From Allacma fusca (Eukaryota; Arthropoda; Collembola; Symphypleona; Sminthuridae): a stretch of 64,000 bases of DNA. The notes under the pieces were generated by a model. That model did no database searches. It was not told the origin of the DNA and worked only from the letters and a program-made list of their open reading frames with translations. The position numbers and the translations under genes are program-made. Below, piece after piece: positions 43,720 to 55,739 of this stretch; the stretch's first letter is position 1; every line of letters begins with the position of its first letter. The stretch covers positions 51,811,632 to 51,875,631 of the forward strand of contig OX359246.1 in assembly GCA_947179485.1 (NCBI GenBank), given 5' to 3'.

Positions 43720-44220
43720 GTCTGGAAAAAGTTCCCTAACCTGCGAACCCGGTTAGTCGGGGAAGTGACCCGTCATATTCGGGGATTTTAGATACCGGGG
43801 AAGTAGGAAAATTTTCGAAAATTTGGCTGGCGGGGTCGTCGGGAAAAACGAACGAAGTCGGAAAATTTTCAAAAATTTAGCTAGCGGGGGCTTCGGGAAA
43901 AATCGACGAAGCCTGAAATTTTTTGTAATTTTTCTTGTCGGGGTCGCCGGGAAAAATGGACGCAGTTGGAAAATTTCCAAAAAATTGTATGGTGCCGTCG
44001 GGAAAAATCGACGAAGTCGGACATTTTTTAGAATTTTCCCTGGCAGGGTCGCCGGGGAAAATTGACGAAGTTGGAAAATTTTCGAAAATTTGGCTGGCGG
44101 GGTCTTCGGGAAATATTCAGGAAGTCGGAAAATTTTTGAAAATGGTAGTCGGGAAATTTTGTGTTTGAGTCGGGGAAGTCCAAATTTTGGTTAGTCGTGT
44201 GTTTGGAACTTTTTCCAGAC
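43720..44220. repeat. Inverted-repeat-bounded 60-bp minisatellite
   Basis: GTCTGGAAAAAGTTCC (43720-43735) and its exact reverse complement (44205-44220) enclose about seven degenerate units of roughly 60 bp. Each has GAAAATTTTC-AAAATTT, GGCGGGGTCG(T/C)CGGGAAAAA and TCGACGAAGTCGG. The open frames across it arise from the repeat. A similar right-hand end (GGAACTTTTTCCACACCCGCC) occurs alone at 45940-45960. It is probably a non-autonomous DNA transposon; no target duplication was found. Confidence 0.75.
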
Positions 44221-45237
44221 CCGCCTGGGGTTGCTTCCACTGCAGGATTCTCACAATTACGTTTGGCGGTTTGGCCAGAGTTATGTCCTGATTTTCCTGC
44301 TAAAAATATTCCTGCACTCATTTCGGCCTTGGTTAGCACTTCTGGTGATTTTCCAGAATTAATTGCAATGATAAATTCCGGATTCTCATTACCAATATGT
44401 GAATAATTAGTTGGATTCATCGTCTAGACAAAATGGAATTTTCACCAGCAATGAATAACGAAATGAATCTATGTAGTACTAGTGAATAACAAAGGCAGGC
44501 GTGCAATAAAACAATAATTGCTAGAGCCCAGTAAAAATGCGTGTGATACAGTTGAGTGACTGTTAGTATGTAGCTGTAGATTGCGGATGGGAAATTAAAT
44601 GCAATAAGGCTGGGGATTAGTTTGGTACAATTAACCTTAGCCTTTAATTAAATTCAAAATAAAATAATAATTTTGAGTACGGGTAAAATGGAACCGCTCG
44701 CTAGACTCTCTTGAAGCCAACTGGTGAAAAACCTTTTTTATCAGTTAGAAATGTAGCTTGCTTCTAAAAATAATCACAAGAAAATAAGCGTCCAGGTCAG
44801 TGTAAAATTAGAAATATTCAGAAACAATATTCACAAAAGAAAGGTAAAAATATTTCTCATCGCGTCATGAGCATAGAATAAAAAATAAAAATGTAAACGG
44901 ACACGGCTTAAATTATATGTAGAAGGTAGCTCAACAACCAGCATACGAAGTCGTGCTTTGTTTTAATGGTAAAATTACAAGCTTTTGAAATTCGTTCAAT
45001 GTATTTAAATCTATGTACATACAGTCACAAGCGCTGATCATGCATACACTTTTCACGGGCTTTCACGGTCATTATGAACCGTGTAGAAAAGACCGTACCC
45101 GCCCGTAACACGTCAAGCGTAATAATTTTATCCCGTACCCGGCCAACGCCCGGGCTTTTTACGGGCTTACCCGCAAATTTTAACCACCCGAGATGATCTA
45201 CTGGGGGTACTACAGGATGAAGGGAATGGTTCTTATC
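44221..45237. other. No recognised gene or repeat
   Basis: AT-rich sequence without a supported gene. Near 45045-45180 there are CCCGTACCCG/ACGGGC words that look like a decayed GC-rich MITE. Nothing else is supported. Confidence 0.4.
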
Positions 45238-45440
45238 AGAGATGTCCACCCGTCGGCGGGTACCCTTCAAAGAAGGCTTCCTTCGGGGAAGGAAGCGCTT
45301 GTTTCAGGGAAGGAAGCGCTTCTTTCGACATAAATGAAGGGAAGGGAAGGAAGCGCTTCTTTCGACATAAATGAAGGGAAGGGAAGGAAGCGCTTCTTTC
45401 GACATAAATGAAGGGAAGGGAAGGAAGGGTGAAAAAACTT
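45238..45440. repeat. 37-bp GAAGG minisatellite, hAT-like left end
   Basis: CAGAGATGTCC at 45238 is the same terminus as hAT-b. It is followed by GGCGGGTACCC and then three to four units of about 37 bp (GGAAGCGCTTCTTTCGAC, ATAAATGAAGGGAAGGG). A matching right end was not located, so the element limits are unknown. Confidence 0.65.
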
Positions 45441-46150
45441 ACCAAGGAACAAGTAAAGCTTCAGCGTATTGGTGGAAAAATTGAAGTTGACGGTTGGGTG
45501 CTTACCAACCAACCTTCACGCGCCGGATGTACCTTTCATGACGACTAACTCTAGCTGTCAATAAATGCTCTGATTCACACAAAACGTACCACGATGCATG
45601 TAATCGTAATGCGATGAAAAAACGGTTTCTGACGGGTACTGTAATTTTTCGTATCGACGAACTTATGCAGTAGTCATTAAGGGGCGAAGAACCATTATAG
45701 GATTTAAAAGCATAATTATAATTGGTTGTTGTTAATAGTTTGGTTGTTGCGCAAAAAATTTTTTCGATACCCAGGTAGTTGACCAAAAATTGTTTTTAGT
45801 AGGGCAAAAATATTTTTTAGTTGAGCAAAAATATTTTTTGATACCCAGGTAGTTGGCCAAAAATTTCGGCGGGTTGTTGGCCATCATACCCCGGCGGGTT
45901 TGTTGACCATTTACTGTTGTCAGGATCGTTGACCATTTGGAACTTTTTCCACACCCGCCTACATACTACCTATAAATTTAGTTTAGCAGGGCCCTTCCTT
46001 CTCGCCTATTTGTGCAATTTCTACGGCCTATATCCTTGCCTACAAGCAGGCAGTTCCGGCTGCCTACATTTCTGCCTACACAAATAGGGTAACGAAAAAT
46101 GTTAGCCCTTTCCTACATGAGACCCTAAACTGTACTTATAAATAAATTGT
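45441..46150. other. Short degenerate repeats, no gene
   Basis: At 45770-45960, words such as TTG(A/G)CCAAAAATT, GCAAAAATATTTTTT and GCGGGTTTGTTGACC recur, ending in the GGAACTTTTTCC motif. At 45990-46090 CCTATTTGTG and CACAAATAGG form an inverted pair. No coding signal is seen. Confidence 0.4.
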
Positions 46151-46199
46151 AATTTTATTAAAATTCATGTTTTTATTATTTTTTGCCTCATGGGTATAC

Positions 46200-48085
46200 C
46201 ATAATTAAAACATATGGTTGTCGTTGCCTCTAGTCAAAATGTGTTTATGCCCAGATCAACAATACCTCTAGACCGTGTACTTGTCCTCGAAAGATCTTAT
46301 TAACGAGTAATATGTTATGATGGTTCCCTTGACCTACTACTTTAATTCGGTCATGGTTTGTTGTCATAAAAAATTCCCTCCTTAATCCGACTGTAGTTGA
46401 ATTTTTTCGCACCAGCCCTCAATCAACCTGAATTTAGAATTATTCTCATATGAATTTACTCTTCTTCCGAGAAATGATTAAGTAAGGTTAAGTTTCCGGA
46501 CTGCATTTTAGAAGTGATATCTTAATATTAGTTTAAACAAGTGGTTTTTTATAGTCACAGAAGCTTCTGCGTAAGTTGTAATACAATCAAATCGGACGGG
46601 ACAACACAGAATGTCGGGAAAGACACAATTATGTTGACAGTCAGACCACTCCCATTAAACCAAGGTCTAGATGTCTCCACAAGATTATACATTTCAGAGT
46701 TGTCGCTCTAAATGGTACTATTTTAGAATAATGGGACTCTGGAGTGGTTGGTTTCAAACGGGACAACTCTGGACTCAATTAAAATCTCATTGTTATTTCG
46801 GGACATGATCCGGACGGCACGTAATCTTCTGCGGAACACAAAAACTGTTCCCCACATATGTAAGCTATAGTCGTTATGAAAGCAAGTGGCCTTACAAGCA
46901 AAAAAGGTCCAGAGATACCTTTCACTACTAATTTGTGAAAACACCTAGTGGACAAGCAGTTCGCGTATAAAATTTTTAAGGGAAGTGGTGCAGAGTTACA
47001 GGTTTTGATTACAAAAAAACAAGTTGGTTAAATTATTTCAGAAAATAAAGGCTCATAATAGCTTGTTTGTTTCCCGGAGGAAGAGTAAATTAATTTGCTA
47101 AATTCAGGTTTATTATTAATTACCTTTCGCTACTATGTTTTGAAGATACTTGGTAAACCTCATGGGTATACAATAATTAAAGAATGTGGTCAGCTTTGCC
47201 TCCAGTCAAATTACGTGTACGTTTTTATATTCAGATCAAGAATGTCATTTTGCTTATCCTCGGAAGTTCTTATTAACTAGTAACATAACGGTTATAGCGT
47301 CTGCTGGCAACAAATTTTTGTGTTCCTCAGAAGATTACGTCCCGTCCCGAAATAACAATGAAACTATCATTGAGTCCTTGAATTGTCCCATTCGAAACAC
47401 GACCAATGCAAAGTCCCATTATTCTAAAAGAGCACGATTTAGAACGACAACCCTAAAAGGTATAATCTTATAGATCAAGAATGCCTCTAGACCCTTTTCC
47501 TTGTCCTCGGAAGATCTTATTAAAGAGTAACATGTTATGATGGTTCCTTTGACCTACTACTTTAATTCGGTCATGGTTTGGTGTCATAAAAATCTACATA
47601 ATCTGACTGTAGATAAATTTTATAACTTGATTGCTATAGGAGGTTATTCTTTTCGTATAACATTTTATGCCGGTCCCGGTAATTTATGGCTTTAATTTGG
47701 TCTTATTGTAAAGTCAGGAAGATTCCTCCCGAAATAGGACAGCCGGTTAAATTTTAACGTTGATCTAGCACTCAGGTATCCTGAAATTAGCAAATGAATT
47801 TACTCTTCCTCTGATAAAGAATACCAACAAATGCTATATAACCGTTATGGAATATGAACTATATGTAAAAGCTACCTTGAAAGCAAAATTGTCTAGGGCC
47901 TTTCACAACCAATTTCTAAAGACGTGCAGTGGAGAAGCTGCATGTGTTTATAATAATTAAGGGAAGTGGTCGGCTTTGCCACTAGTAAAAATGCACGTAC
48001 AATTTTTGTGTACTAACAAAAAAAATCCGAAATCGGACTAGTTAGCGGGACACAACACGATTTGCATGTAGGCTGCATATTTCGG
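46200..48085. repeat. R-family sequence (last large block)
   Basis: More diverged R copies, mostly forward: GAATGCCTCTAGACC, CTTGTCCTCGAAAGATCTTATTAA, CGGACGGGACAACACAG, GCGGAACACAAAAACTG, TTTCACTACTAATTTGTGAA. Two or three monomers can be followed. Beyond 48085 R sequence disappears. Confidence 0.6.
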
Positions 48086-48374
48086 GGAATTTTTTTTGCA
48101 ATAATATATGTATGTTGGGAAGGAGTATATTTTATGAGAGATAATGAGCTCTTTTATGTAGAAAAAAGGTAGGTACTTCCGTTGCATCAGTGCACTTCGA
48201 ACCCTTAGATTTCAAAGGTGATAAATAAAAACCCGATCTACATGTTTCTTTACTTTTGTTTCCTTGCTGCCGTGCAAACGAAGTTTACCTATGCTATTTG
48301 TGACTACAATATGTAAGCATTATAGAATTATCTTTATTCAATAAAGAAACATGCTAGGAATAAGTTAAGGAAAC

Positions 48375-51239
48375 TCAAATGTAATTGTGATCCTCTTGTG
48401 CTCTCAAAGATTGAACAGAATAACTATGATCTGCGATAGCTTCCGGTCGGGGATCTGGTCTTTGTGTTTGTACTAACGTGGGTAGCAAATCGGTCCATTT
48501 AATTCTTTCCTCACTAGACAAGAACCTAAGAAGCGATCTTATGTCTGAGACCTTTCGCTCTGGGACATCAAATCTAGCGTTGTAGGCAGAAGTAAATTGT
48601 AAATTCATCACAGTATTCCTGCTTAAATTTTCCCCGATAATAATAGGGTGGACAGCTTCATTGTCTCCTTCGTAAGGTACACAAACGGTCTGCTAGATTA
48701 TGAAGTAATTATATGATACTGAGTTGATTTGAGCGTGTAAGGTGTTGGAATTAAGAACCGAAGAACCTGGAAGTCACGGAAATCTTGAAAGGATAACTTA
48801 AATAATTTGAAAGGGGATTGTGGCAGGCTGTTGGTAATTATGGTTATCCAATCACTGGGAACTTTTACCGCTGTTCTGTGTAGCTTCGCAAACCGCTCAA
48901 TTACCGCAAAGTGGTAGTCGCACGGCAAGAACGAGTGACCCGTCACTAAGAACTTCTGGCTGACTTCAGTGAAATAACCCATCAGTGTATTAAAGTATTT
49001 AAACAAAGCAATGTTTTGATAGTTATTGTTTTGGGCTACACATCTGTCTGACCTAAAATTTAGTCTTCTGGACTCTCCCGGTTCCAATATGGCATAATTC
49101 TCAGTCACTTATTTGTGTATGATACTTGAGATTTCTATTTGGCCTCTACGACCGTCTATTTCGTGCCAGAAGAACGTCTGTGACACATCGGTTGCTGGAT
49201 TCAATATAGCTACATTAAAACTGGAAAATGTGGTCCTGTAGTATGAATCCGAAGCCGAAATCTTGGGCGACAGCATAATCGTTTTCAAAATTCATACGCA
49301 CAAAATATAGGGAGAACACATTCAGCTATTTTAGTACTGTACTGATTCAATGAGTCTGCTGTCGGTGTATAGTACAAAATATATAGAAAAGAATGCTGAC
49401 GTAAAGTATCAAAAAGCACAAAATAACCATATGTAAAGGACACATTATCATGAATTTAGTAATATAAAATCACCCAACAAGTTTTGACAACATGCATATT
49501 ATAGAATCGTGCAACAAGTTCCCATGTCTCGTTAGTGATTGATTTATTAACCACGGTTCCTGCCGTAAAAATTAACCTTTCATAAGACCAAAAATCTTAT
49601 CAAAATTATTGCGCCAAGGAGAAAAATTGTGATACGATTTGAGCACGTATGTATTGGATAATTTAAAACTGGAGGAACCTTGGGTAATAAATCATTCATT
49701 AACGAGGCAGGAAATTCTTGGACGAGTTTACAATACGCATGCTGTAATATAAAAAGAACATCACGGCGACGTAAGAAAGTGTTATAGCTAAATATACCTG
49801 TTGCATATCTATGCATAATGTCAAAACATCACTTGAGGCCTTTGCCAGTTGTGTATCGATTCGGAGGTTGCTGTATGCCGAGTCAGCCTTCAGGTAATGG
49901 GCTTCGATCTCAGCTTCTAGTTCATAAATACCTGTGTGGTTGCTAATTGATATCTCGCGGAGCCTCCGATGCAACAAATCGCATTTTTCGCAGGTAACCG
50001 ATTTTGGTAAACCAATCTTTAGACCAGTCTGCAGAAAAACTTGTCGATATGTTGACAGACGCTGGTTCAGTAACATTGCCAATAGCAGCTCCTTTTCGCA
50101 GTATAATTTGTGCATTTTTATGATGTTCATATCCGCATCAAGGTACTTCCTCTCTCCATTCTGTAAAATACATGAACCATTAAATGAACTACACAATGGA
50201 AATTCTACACTGCCAGCTAACAATGGAGCTGACCCAACTGCCTAGTTGTATAATCAATCAGCTCCTGCTGAGACCTTATCAATGACGTTTCATGCACAAT
50301 GATACGATATGATTTGGACATTTGGGACAGCTCCATAGTAATTCATGGTTTTTATAGGCCCCCTATTGTGTTTAATAAATAATATGATTTCACTCTTAAA
50401 TAATAGGAACTGGATCAACATATTAAAGTTATCTTCTAACGATCATTGTTTCAGAATTGCTAAGTATTTGCAAGTGGGACTAAAACTTCGTGCATGGGGG
50501 AGAAATGAGTGATTAGTCTCTACTGTTAAATTTCTTAACTTTGTTTTTTTCCTAATTTACTGTGCTGGGCGTTAGCCGTATGATGTGCTGTAGACAACTC
50601 TTTAAAGCACTTAGTTAGTCTTTCCGTTGTTAGTTTGCGCGGGTTTGATTGTAACCCTCGTCTGGCTTCAAAACTCAATTCACCTGATTTTATACGCTTC
50701 TGAAGATTCTCTACCCGACTTTTAGTTACTTTAAAAATGTCCAGGAATGTATTGTAACAGCATCGGATTTTTCGTCCGTCGGAATTCTTGAGATAATATA
50801 ACCAATTACATTTGTTTCTGTTTATTGGGGGAACTGCCTCCGATTCGCAAGATATCTCCATTAAACTTGACAATATTCCTTGCTGACGGCTGTAATTTTC
50901 AGATTGCCCTTTCCAAAAATCGTGAAACAGCTCCAATCTTCGCTCGGGCAATAGCCGGCACCCTTCCAGTCGGCAACGACTACCGAAAAATCTCTCTCCC
51001 AGGGGAGTACTAACCTCAGAATGGTGTTTCCCATTTCTCCCAGTATATGGCAGGCCCGACTGTCTACTCTGTTTCGCTTGATTATCGCACCACTCCAAAA
51101 TATTTGAATTTTTCTTTCTCGATTTATTTAACGTGCTTATCTGGGACTCGGATAAAGTTATTTTCTGTTTTACACCAGCTGATACAAAACGGGTTTGCAC
51201 ACTACTTTTAGCAAGCCGATAACAGACTAATTTCACCAA
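48375..51239 (-). pseudogene. Multi-exon relic of a transposon-associated RNase H-like protein family
   Basis: Several minus-strand exons align in order with an abundant invertebrate family that I recognise only by its motifs (resembling DUF7869-containing proteins). The 5' exon (about 51239-50535) is Cys/Arg-rich. Exon 50241-49798 has KSVTCEKCDLLHRRL and ends CIDMQQ at a CAG/GTATAT donor. Exon about 49265-48760 has TFFWHEIDGRRG, SDRCVAQNNN and FLVTGHSFLPCDYHFAVIE. The last exon (to 48375) has VSDIRSLLRFLSSEE. TAA at 49109-49111 is in phase inside the third exon, and no clean acceptor precedes it, so it is a decayed copy. A transposase-like role is inferred. Confidence 0.68.
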
Positions 51240-51372
51240 TAGTTGAATTCTCTACGTTATTGTCTACCACCGATTTTACACAGTAATTTTAATGCTGTGT
51301 TATTCTTCCGGTTCCCACTAAAATGCAGGTAACTAAACCCCTCACTAAAGACTTAATCATATCTCACTTGTA

Positions 51373-51861
51373 ATGTATGGGTACATAGTCGAATTGATCA
51401 GTTACATTGAACTTGTCAGAACTGCACTCAAGTCTGCAAATCAAACGGCTGCTTACGGAGTCGCCATTCCAACATCAGTTCCTTCAAATAATCTCGCCAG
51501 CCCCACGATGACACCAACAATGTATGTACCACCTGTAAGTTTGTACCGGATAGCTGTAACTGTACCGCACTCAAAGGCATCGCAATTTGCTCAAATAAAT
51601 GTTCCTTTTGTACCATTACCACCAAATAATCCTCCTAATTTTGGCATTGCATATGGGCCGCATCTGACCGGGCCTGCGGTCTGGTGGTGTAGTGAATCTG
51701 TAAGGTTGCAGAAGAGTCGGCTTTCGACTCTAGCTCACCCCAAAATAATTTCAGGTCATTTCTATCTTTCTCTATACACTATCGATATGCAAATGAGGTC
51801 TGGAGGCATGTTGCGCATTCTTGGAAGAGTATCAGCAGGAGTAGTGTGTGCCGTACACTGA
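51373..51861 (+). other. Unrecognised 162-codon ORF
   Basis: The ORF runs from ATG to stop and is Pro/Ser/Thr-rich in the middle. It has no motif I recognise, no signal peptide and no clear neighbour relation. The second half carries no compositional sign of coding. It may be chance or a decayed exon. Confidence 0.2.
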
Positions 51862-52419
51862 TAATGATTCGTAAGATGAATTGGTGTATTTGTATATACT
51901 TCGACTGCTGATATCTCGGATAAGATTGTGTCCGTGGCATGTCCCGTGTCTCCTCCCTTGTCTGCATATCCTCTGTCTCTACCTGTAGCTTCACATTTCA
52001 CTCTCTCTCTCTATAGCTAAGTCTGCGTATGTGTGTGGTGATATACATGCTTGCAAGACTGCGGGGATGCTGTGTGTGACACCGGGTATGTGCTTTGAAA
52101 CTGTATGTGCTAATGTATAGCGGACTGCACACGTGGCGGGGGACTAGACCTCTACCTTCGGTTATTAGTCATATGATGACGAGTTTACATGCAGGCCTGT
52201 GGTTGAGTAAGTGTGGAATGGGCGGCCGCCCCACTTCACAGTACGCAGCTAATGGGCCAGAATGGCTCCAATTTGTAAATAAAACCCCAAATAAAAATAA
52301 ATATGGGCCGCATGGATTTGAACCCCTAAGAGCCCCAGAAGCCTATGGACCCACGAATTCCCTACAATCGTACGCATTTCCAACTACCGTAAAACCTTAA
52401 ATATGGACCCCGGCCAACT

Positions 52420-52760
52420 TCCATTAACCTAAACCCAGGCTATCTTTAGGAGCCGGCCATCTCTACTAAATATAAAAGCGTAAATTACAAATTATTATTT
52501 TTTTATGAAAAAATGTTTTTTAATACTTAGTTCTATTCCAGAATAATGAATGTAGCATAATTCGAATTCAGATGAATAGTCCAGGTTGTCCGTAGAGTAA
52601 ATAACAGCCTCACAATTTAAACTGCATATATAGAAAAAAACTATTGTATAAAAACCCAGTCCATCTTTGGGGGCCCGAATATCTTTAGAGGCCGGCTATC
52701 TCTGTATGTATGGGGTAAAACCCAGGCCATCTTTAGGGTCCCAGCCGCCTTTGAAGCAAG
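52420..52760. repeat. Short repeat with AAACCCAG..CATCTTTA words
   Basis: AAACCCAGGCTATCTTTAGG, AAACCCAGTCCATCTTTGGG and AAACCCAGGCCATCTTTAGG recur near 52430, 52650 and 52728, each followed by GCCGGCYATCTCT or similar. A small degenerate tandem array is likely. Confidence 0.5.
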
Positions 52761-52930
52761 GATGGGAATCGGTATCCGAATCGGAATTGTATTCGAAAAT
52801 TTGAGGATTTTAATTCATATTGGAATTCCAAATAATTCCCAGAAAGTATTTTAATTCAAAATCGCATTCAAAATAATTTTTGGAATCTGAATTGGTATTC
52901 AAATATGTTTTACTGAATTCCGATTAAAAT
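52760..52930. repeat. Degenerate GGAATT/AATTCAAA repeat
   Basis: Clustered GGAAT, AATTC and ATTCAAA words follow the shorter CATCTTTA repeats. Low complexity; no gene. Confidence 0.45.
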
Positions 52931-53182
52931 AAAGTATTGTTTTCAATGGTATATTTCATCAATTGTACATACTTAAATATAAATTTAAAACTCGCAATTT
53001 TTTAATTACAACGTAAAGTTAATCAAAGAGCATTGGCGAACGCTTTTTTCATCCGAAATGAACATGCTTCCGCATTCTACGTAAAATAGAGTGGAATTAT
53101 TAGCACCTGTCAGAGGCTTTTAACGGTTGTGCTCAAAACTGTTTTTTGTTCTACAAGTTAATTCCTCAAGTAATTTAAATCG

Positions 53183-54181
53183 TTGATACTAAAAAAATGT
53201 ATAGGTAACAAAAAATGGGTAATAAATACAGGTAACTACAATAACCCAAAGCCATTTGGTTCCGAAAATCTCATACAACTTTACCAGTATTCAGGTTCTC
53301 AGCACTCTGATCATCAGAAGGGCCAAGCGTACAGTCCTCCTAATGAACCAACGAAGGCACTTGTCGCTATAACAAAGCTTGTTGATAATGATGTTGTTTG
53401 TAATGATAATGTATATATTTGTAATAATTTGGCAATATCCTTCACTGTATTGTGCGACTATGTAGATTCGGATATTCATTCTTTTAAATCTGTGCTACCT
53501 ACTAACTACAATTACACCTACTTACTACAACCTATTTCGGAAATGGAAGTTCGCAAAGCAGTTAGAAATATGAAGACCACAAATAACAACCTTGAAGTAA
53601 TTAATCATCGTATTTATTCTAATGCTACTGTCATGACCCCTATTCTGCTACTTTTTAACCTTATACTTTGTAAAGGAATTCTTCCTAGGTATTTGAAAAT
53701 AGCAACCGTTGCACCGCTGTATAAAGAAAAGGAGAGCTTAGCATCTGCTGATAACTATAGGCCTATCCACAGTCTCCCTTTTATCAACAAGGTCTTCCAA
53801 AAAATTCTAAGTTATCGTATATGCGCTCAATTTGAAAATGCTATGGATGTTGGCTTTCGTAAGGGAAGATCCTGTTTTAAAGCGATTCTCTCATTTTTAC
53901 ATGATGTTTGCAATTACCTTTGTCTGCCAGCAGTTAAAGTAATTGCAGTATTCATGGACCTAAGAAAAGCTTTTAACTCTGTATCACGATTGTTATTGTT
54001 GGGAAAACTTAAATCTAAATTTAAGTGTGATAATTACTTGTTGCACGTATTAGCTGATTACCTGTCCAATAGAAATTTTCAGATTTATTTAAATGGTGAA
54101 TTGTCTCAATGTTACTCAGATATAAATGGGGTACCTCAGGGTTCAAAATTGGGCCCGCTTTTTTATATTGTATTTCTCTGA
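53183..54181 (+). pseudogene. LINE D reverse transcriptase, N-terminal part
   Basis: The 332-codon open stretch has RT motifs ATVAPLYKEKES, DNYRPIHSLPFINKVF, VGFRKGRSCFKAI, VFMDLRKAFNSV and GVPQGSKLGPLFY. A frameshift follows at once, before the catalytic box. Confidence 0.82.
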
Positions 54182-54952
54182 TATTAGTTCTGCTATTTGT
54201 ACTGGTTTTGTGGCCTATGCTGATAATCTAGTAATTTACATTCATGGTACGTGTATTCCCACTTTGTTTACAACTATGCCGTCTTTACTTGACAGTGTAG
54301 CACAGTGGATGACCCAAAATGCAATGTGTATAAACGGTAGTATATGATCTTTCATAAATCCCCTCGTTGTGAAGTAAATGAGAGGCTTTTTGTAAACAAT
54401 TATGAAATTGAGAGGGTTTGGTCGTTTAGATACCTCGGTGTTTTGTTGGATGATAAGTTAAACTTCAATGACCATCAAAAGTTGGTTCTAAACAAGTTGA
54501 CAAAGGCAATGGGTGCTTTATTATTGACTTAATTCAAAATAAACTTGACCAATTTCTTTTACTTTTATAATAATAATAATAATACTAGGATACCTATGTC
54601 CTTATCCTATTTGTATGAAATGTTTAATATTCTAGCAATTCCGGAGAGAGTACGTTACTACAGCTGCAAATGTATACATACGTTAGCCCATTTTGGACAT
54701 AAGGTACCTTACACAAATGCCTGTCTTTTGTTAAAATATAGTTTGAGAGGGCTTCGGTCAGCTAAAACTATTCTTGTGTATCAGCCGATAGTAAAATGTA
54801 AGGTGGGGGAAAGAAATATTCTGTATAATTGTGCAAAATATTGGAATGACTTGCCTGCTCAAATAAGATTACCCGGTTTGTCCCATGGTAATTTTGTAAA
54901 ATCCCTGACTACAACTATACTCCTATCTAGGAATGATGGTATTATGTTATGA
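54182..54952 (+). pseudogene. LINE D reverse transcriptase, catalytic and C-terminal part
   Basis: The catalytic box reads YADN (54216-54227) instead of YADD, so the second aspartate is lost. RYLGVLLDDKLNF follows after a stop. The last piece (54545-54952) has WNDLPAQIR, the usual C-terminal motif of Jockey/CR1-type RT ORFs. An (ATA)n expansion lies at 54568-54583. Confidence 0.78.
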
Positions 54953-55214
54953 TATTGACCCTGTGTGTCCGGGATAAAACCGATAACCCTCATTGACTCC
55001 TTTTGACACTTTATAATAAAGATTACTACTACTACTACATGTATTTTAAATAAAGTATTTTGCTCAAAATACTTTTCAGCTGTATGTTTTCTGTATTTGA
55101 CATAGTTTGTCGCTTGTATGAAGTGCAATATGTGCCAGAATTCCATTTTAGCATTGGAGTAACACGTTAGAATGAATACTACATGAAATATGTTCAGGTT
55201 CTTATCATCACTGA

Positions 55215-55275
55215 AGAGGCAAAATGGTCTCCGCGCGGATGCTTTTGTACAACGCACCTCCAACCATTTTGCCTA
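55215..55275. repeat. Inverted pair AGGCAAAATGGT
   Basis: AGGCAAAATGGT and ACCATTTTGCCT are separated by about 35 bp and could form a hairpin; possibly a tiny MITE relic. Confidence 0.4.
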
Positions 55276-55549
55276 TTCAACAGCGATATTTAGAATACGC
55301 GAAAGGCCGACTCGATTTAATTTAAGATATTAACTCGTTTTTGTAGCTCGCTGGTGTTTTCTGAGCTACAATTTTGGGTTTTCCCAGAGAATTCCATTTT
55401 TGCCGTGTTAAAGAAATCTTAATATAATTTATAATTTTGTTAAATAATGACGTGTGACTCTTGACCTATTTAATATGTTATGACGTACTTTTAAAATTAT
55501 ATGTGAGGTATTTTTATATTATGAACTTCATGTAAACACCAGGTATGTA

Positions 55550-55715
55550 CAAGTCTTGTTCCTGTTCCCAAACCCGCTTTCGTTCCCACATTTCGGGAAC
55601 AATTTCTATGTTCCTAAACGTTCCCAAAGTGTTTTGGGTACAAAATTTGTGTTCCCGTACGCCCCCATTCCTGTTCCCAAAAACCTGGGTGTCTCCTGTT
55701 CCCATGGACAGTACT
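55550..55715. repeat. GTTCCC-rich degenerate repeat
   Basis: TTGTTCCTGTTCCCAAA, TTCGTTCCCAC, TATGTTCCTAAACG and TGTTCCCAAAAACC recur. It is similar in spirit to the GGGAC minisatellites. Frames across it are artefacts. Confidence 0.5.
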
Positions 55716-55739
55716 ACTGTGGAGCTGCAACCCGGTGGC

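Larger units (their letters stand above)
53183..55038 (+). mobile_element. LINE D, 5'-truncated non-LTR retrotransposon
   Basis: Only the RT-to-C-terminus part and the 3' end are kept. It ends in AATAAAGATT followed by an (ACT)n tail (about 55018-55038). The 5' boundary is set at the start of open reading and is approximate. Motif style (NGVPQGSKLGP, RYLGVLLDDKLNF) is closer to LINE A than to B or C. It is more decayed than the other LINEs. Confidence 0.8.

Noticed and set aside
43753-44168. Repetitive ORFs across the 60-bp minisatellite
   Set aside because: Same cause: stop-free repeat units, with open frames on both strands.
45285-45430. CRISPR-like array
   Set aside because: Units are contiguous with no unique spacers; it is a simple minisatellite in a eukaryotic setting.
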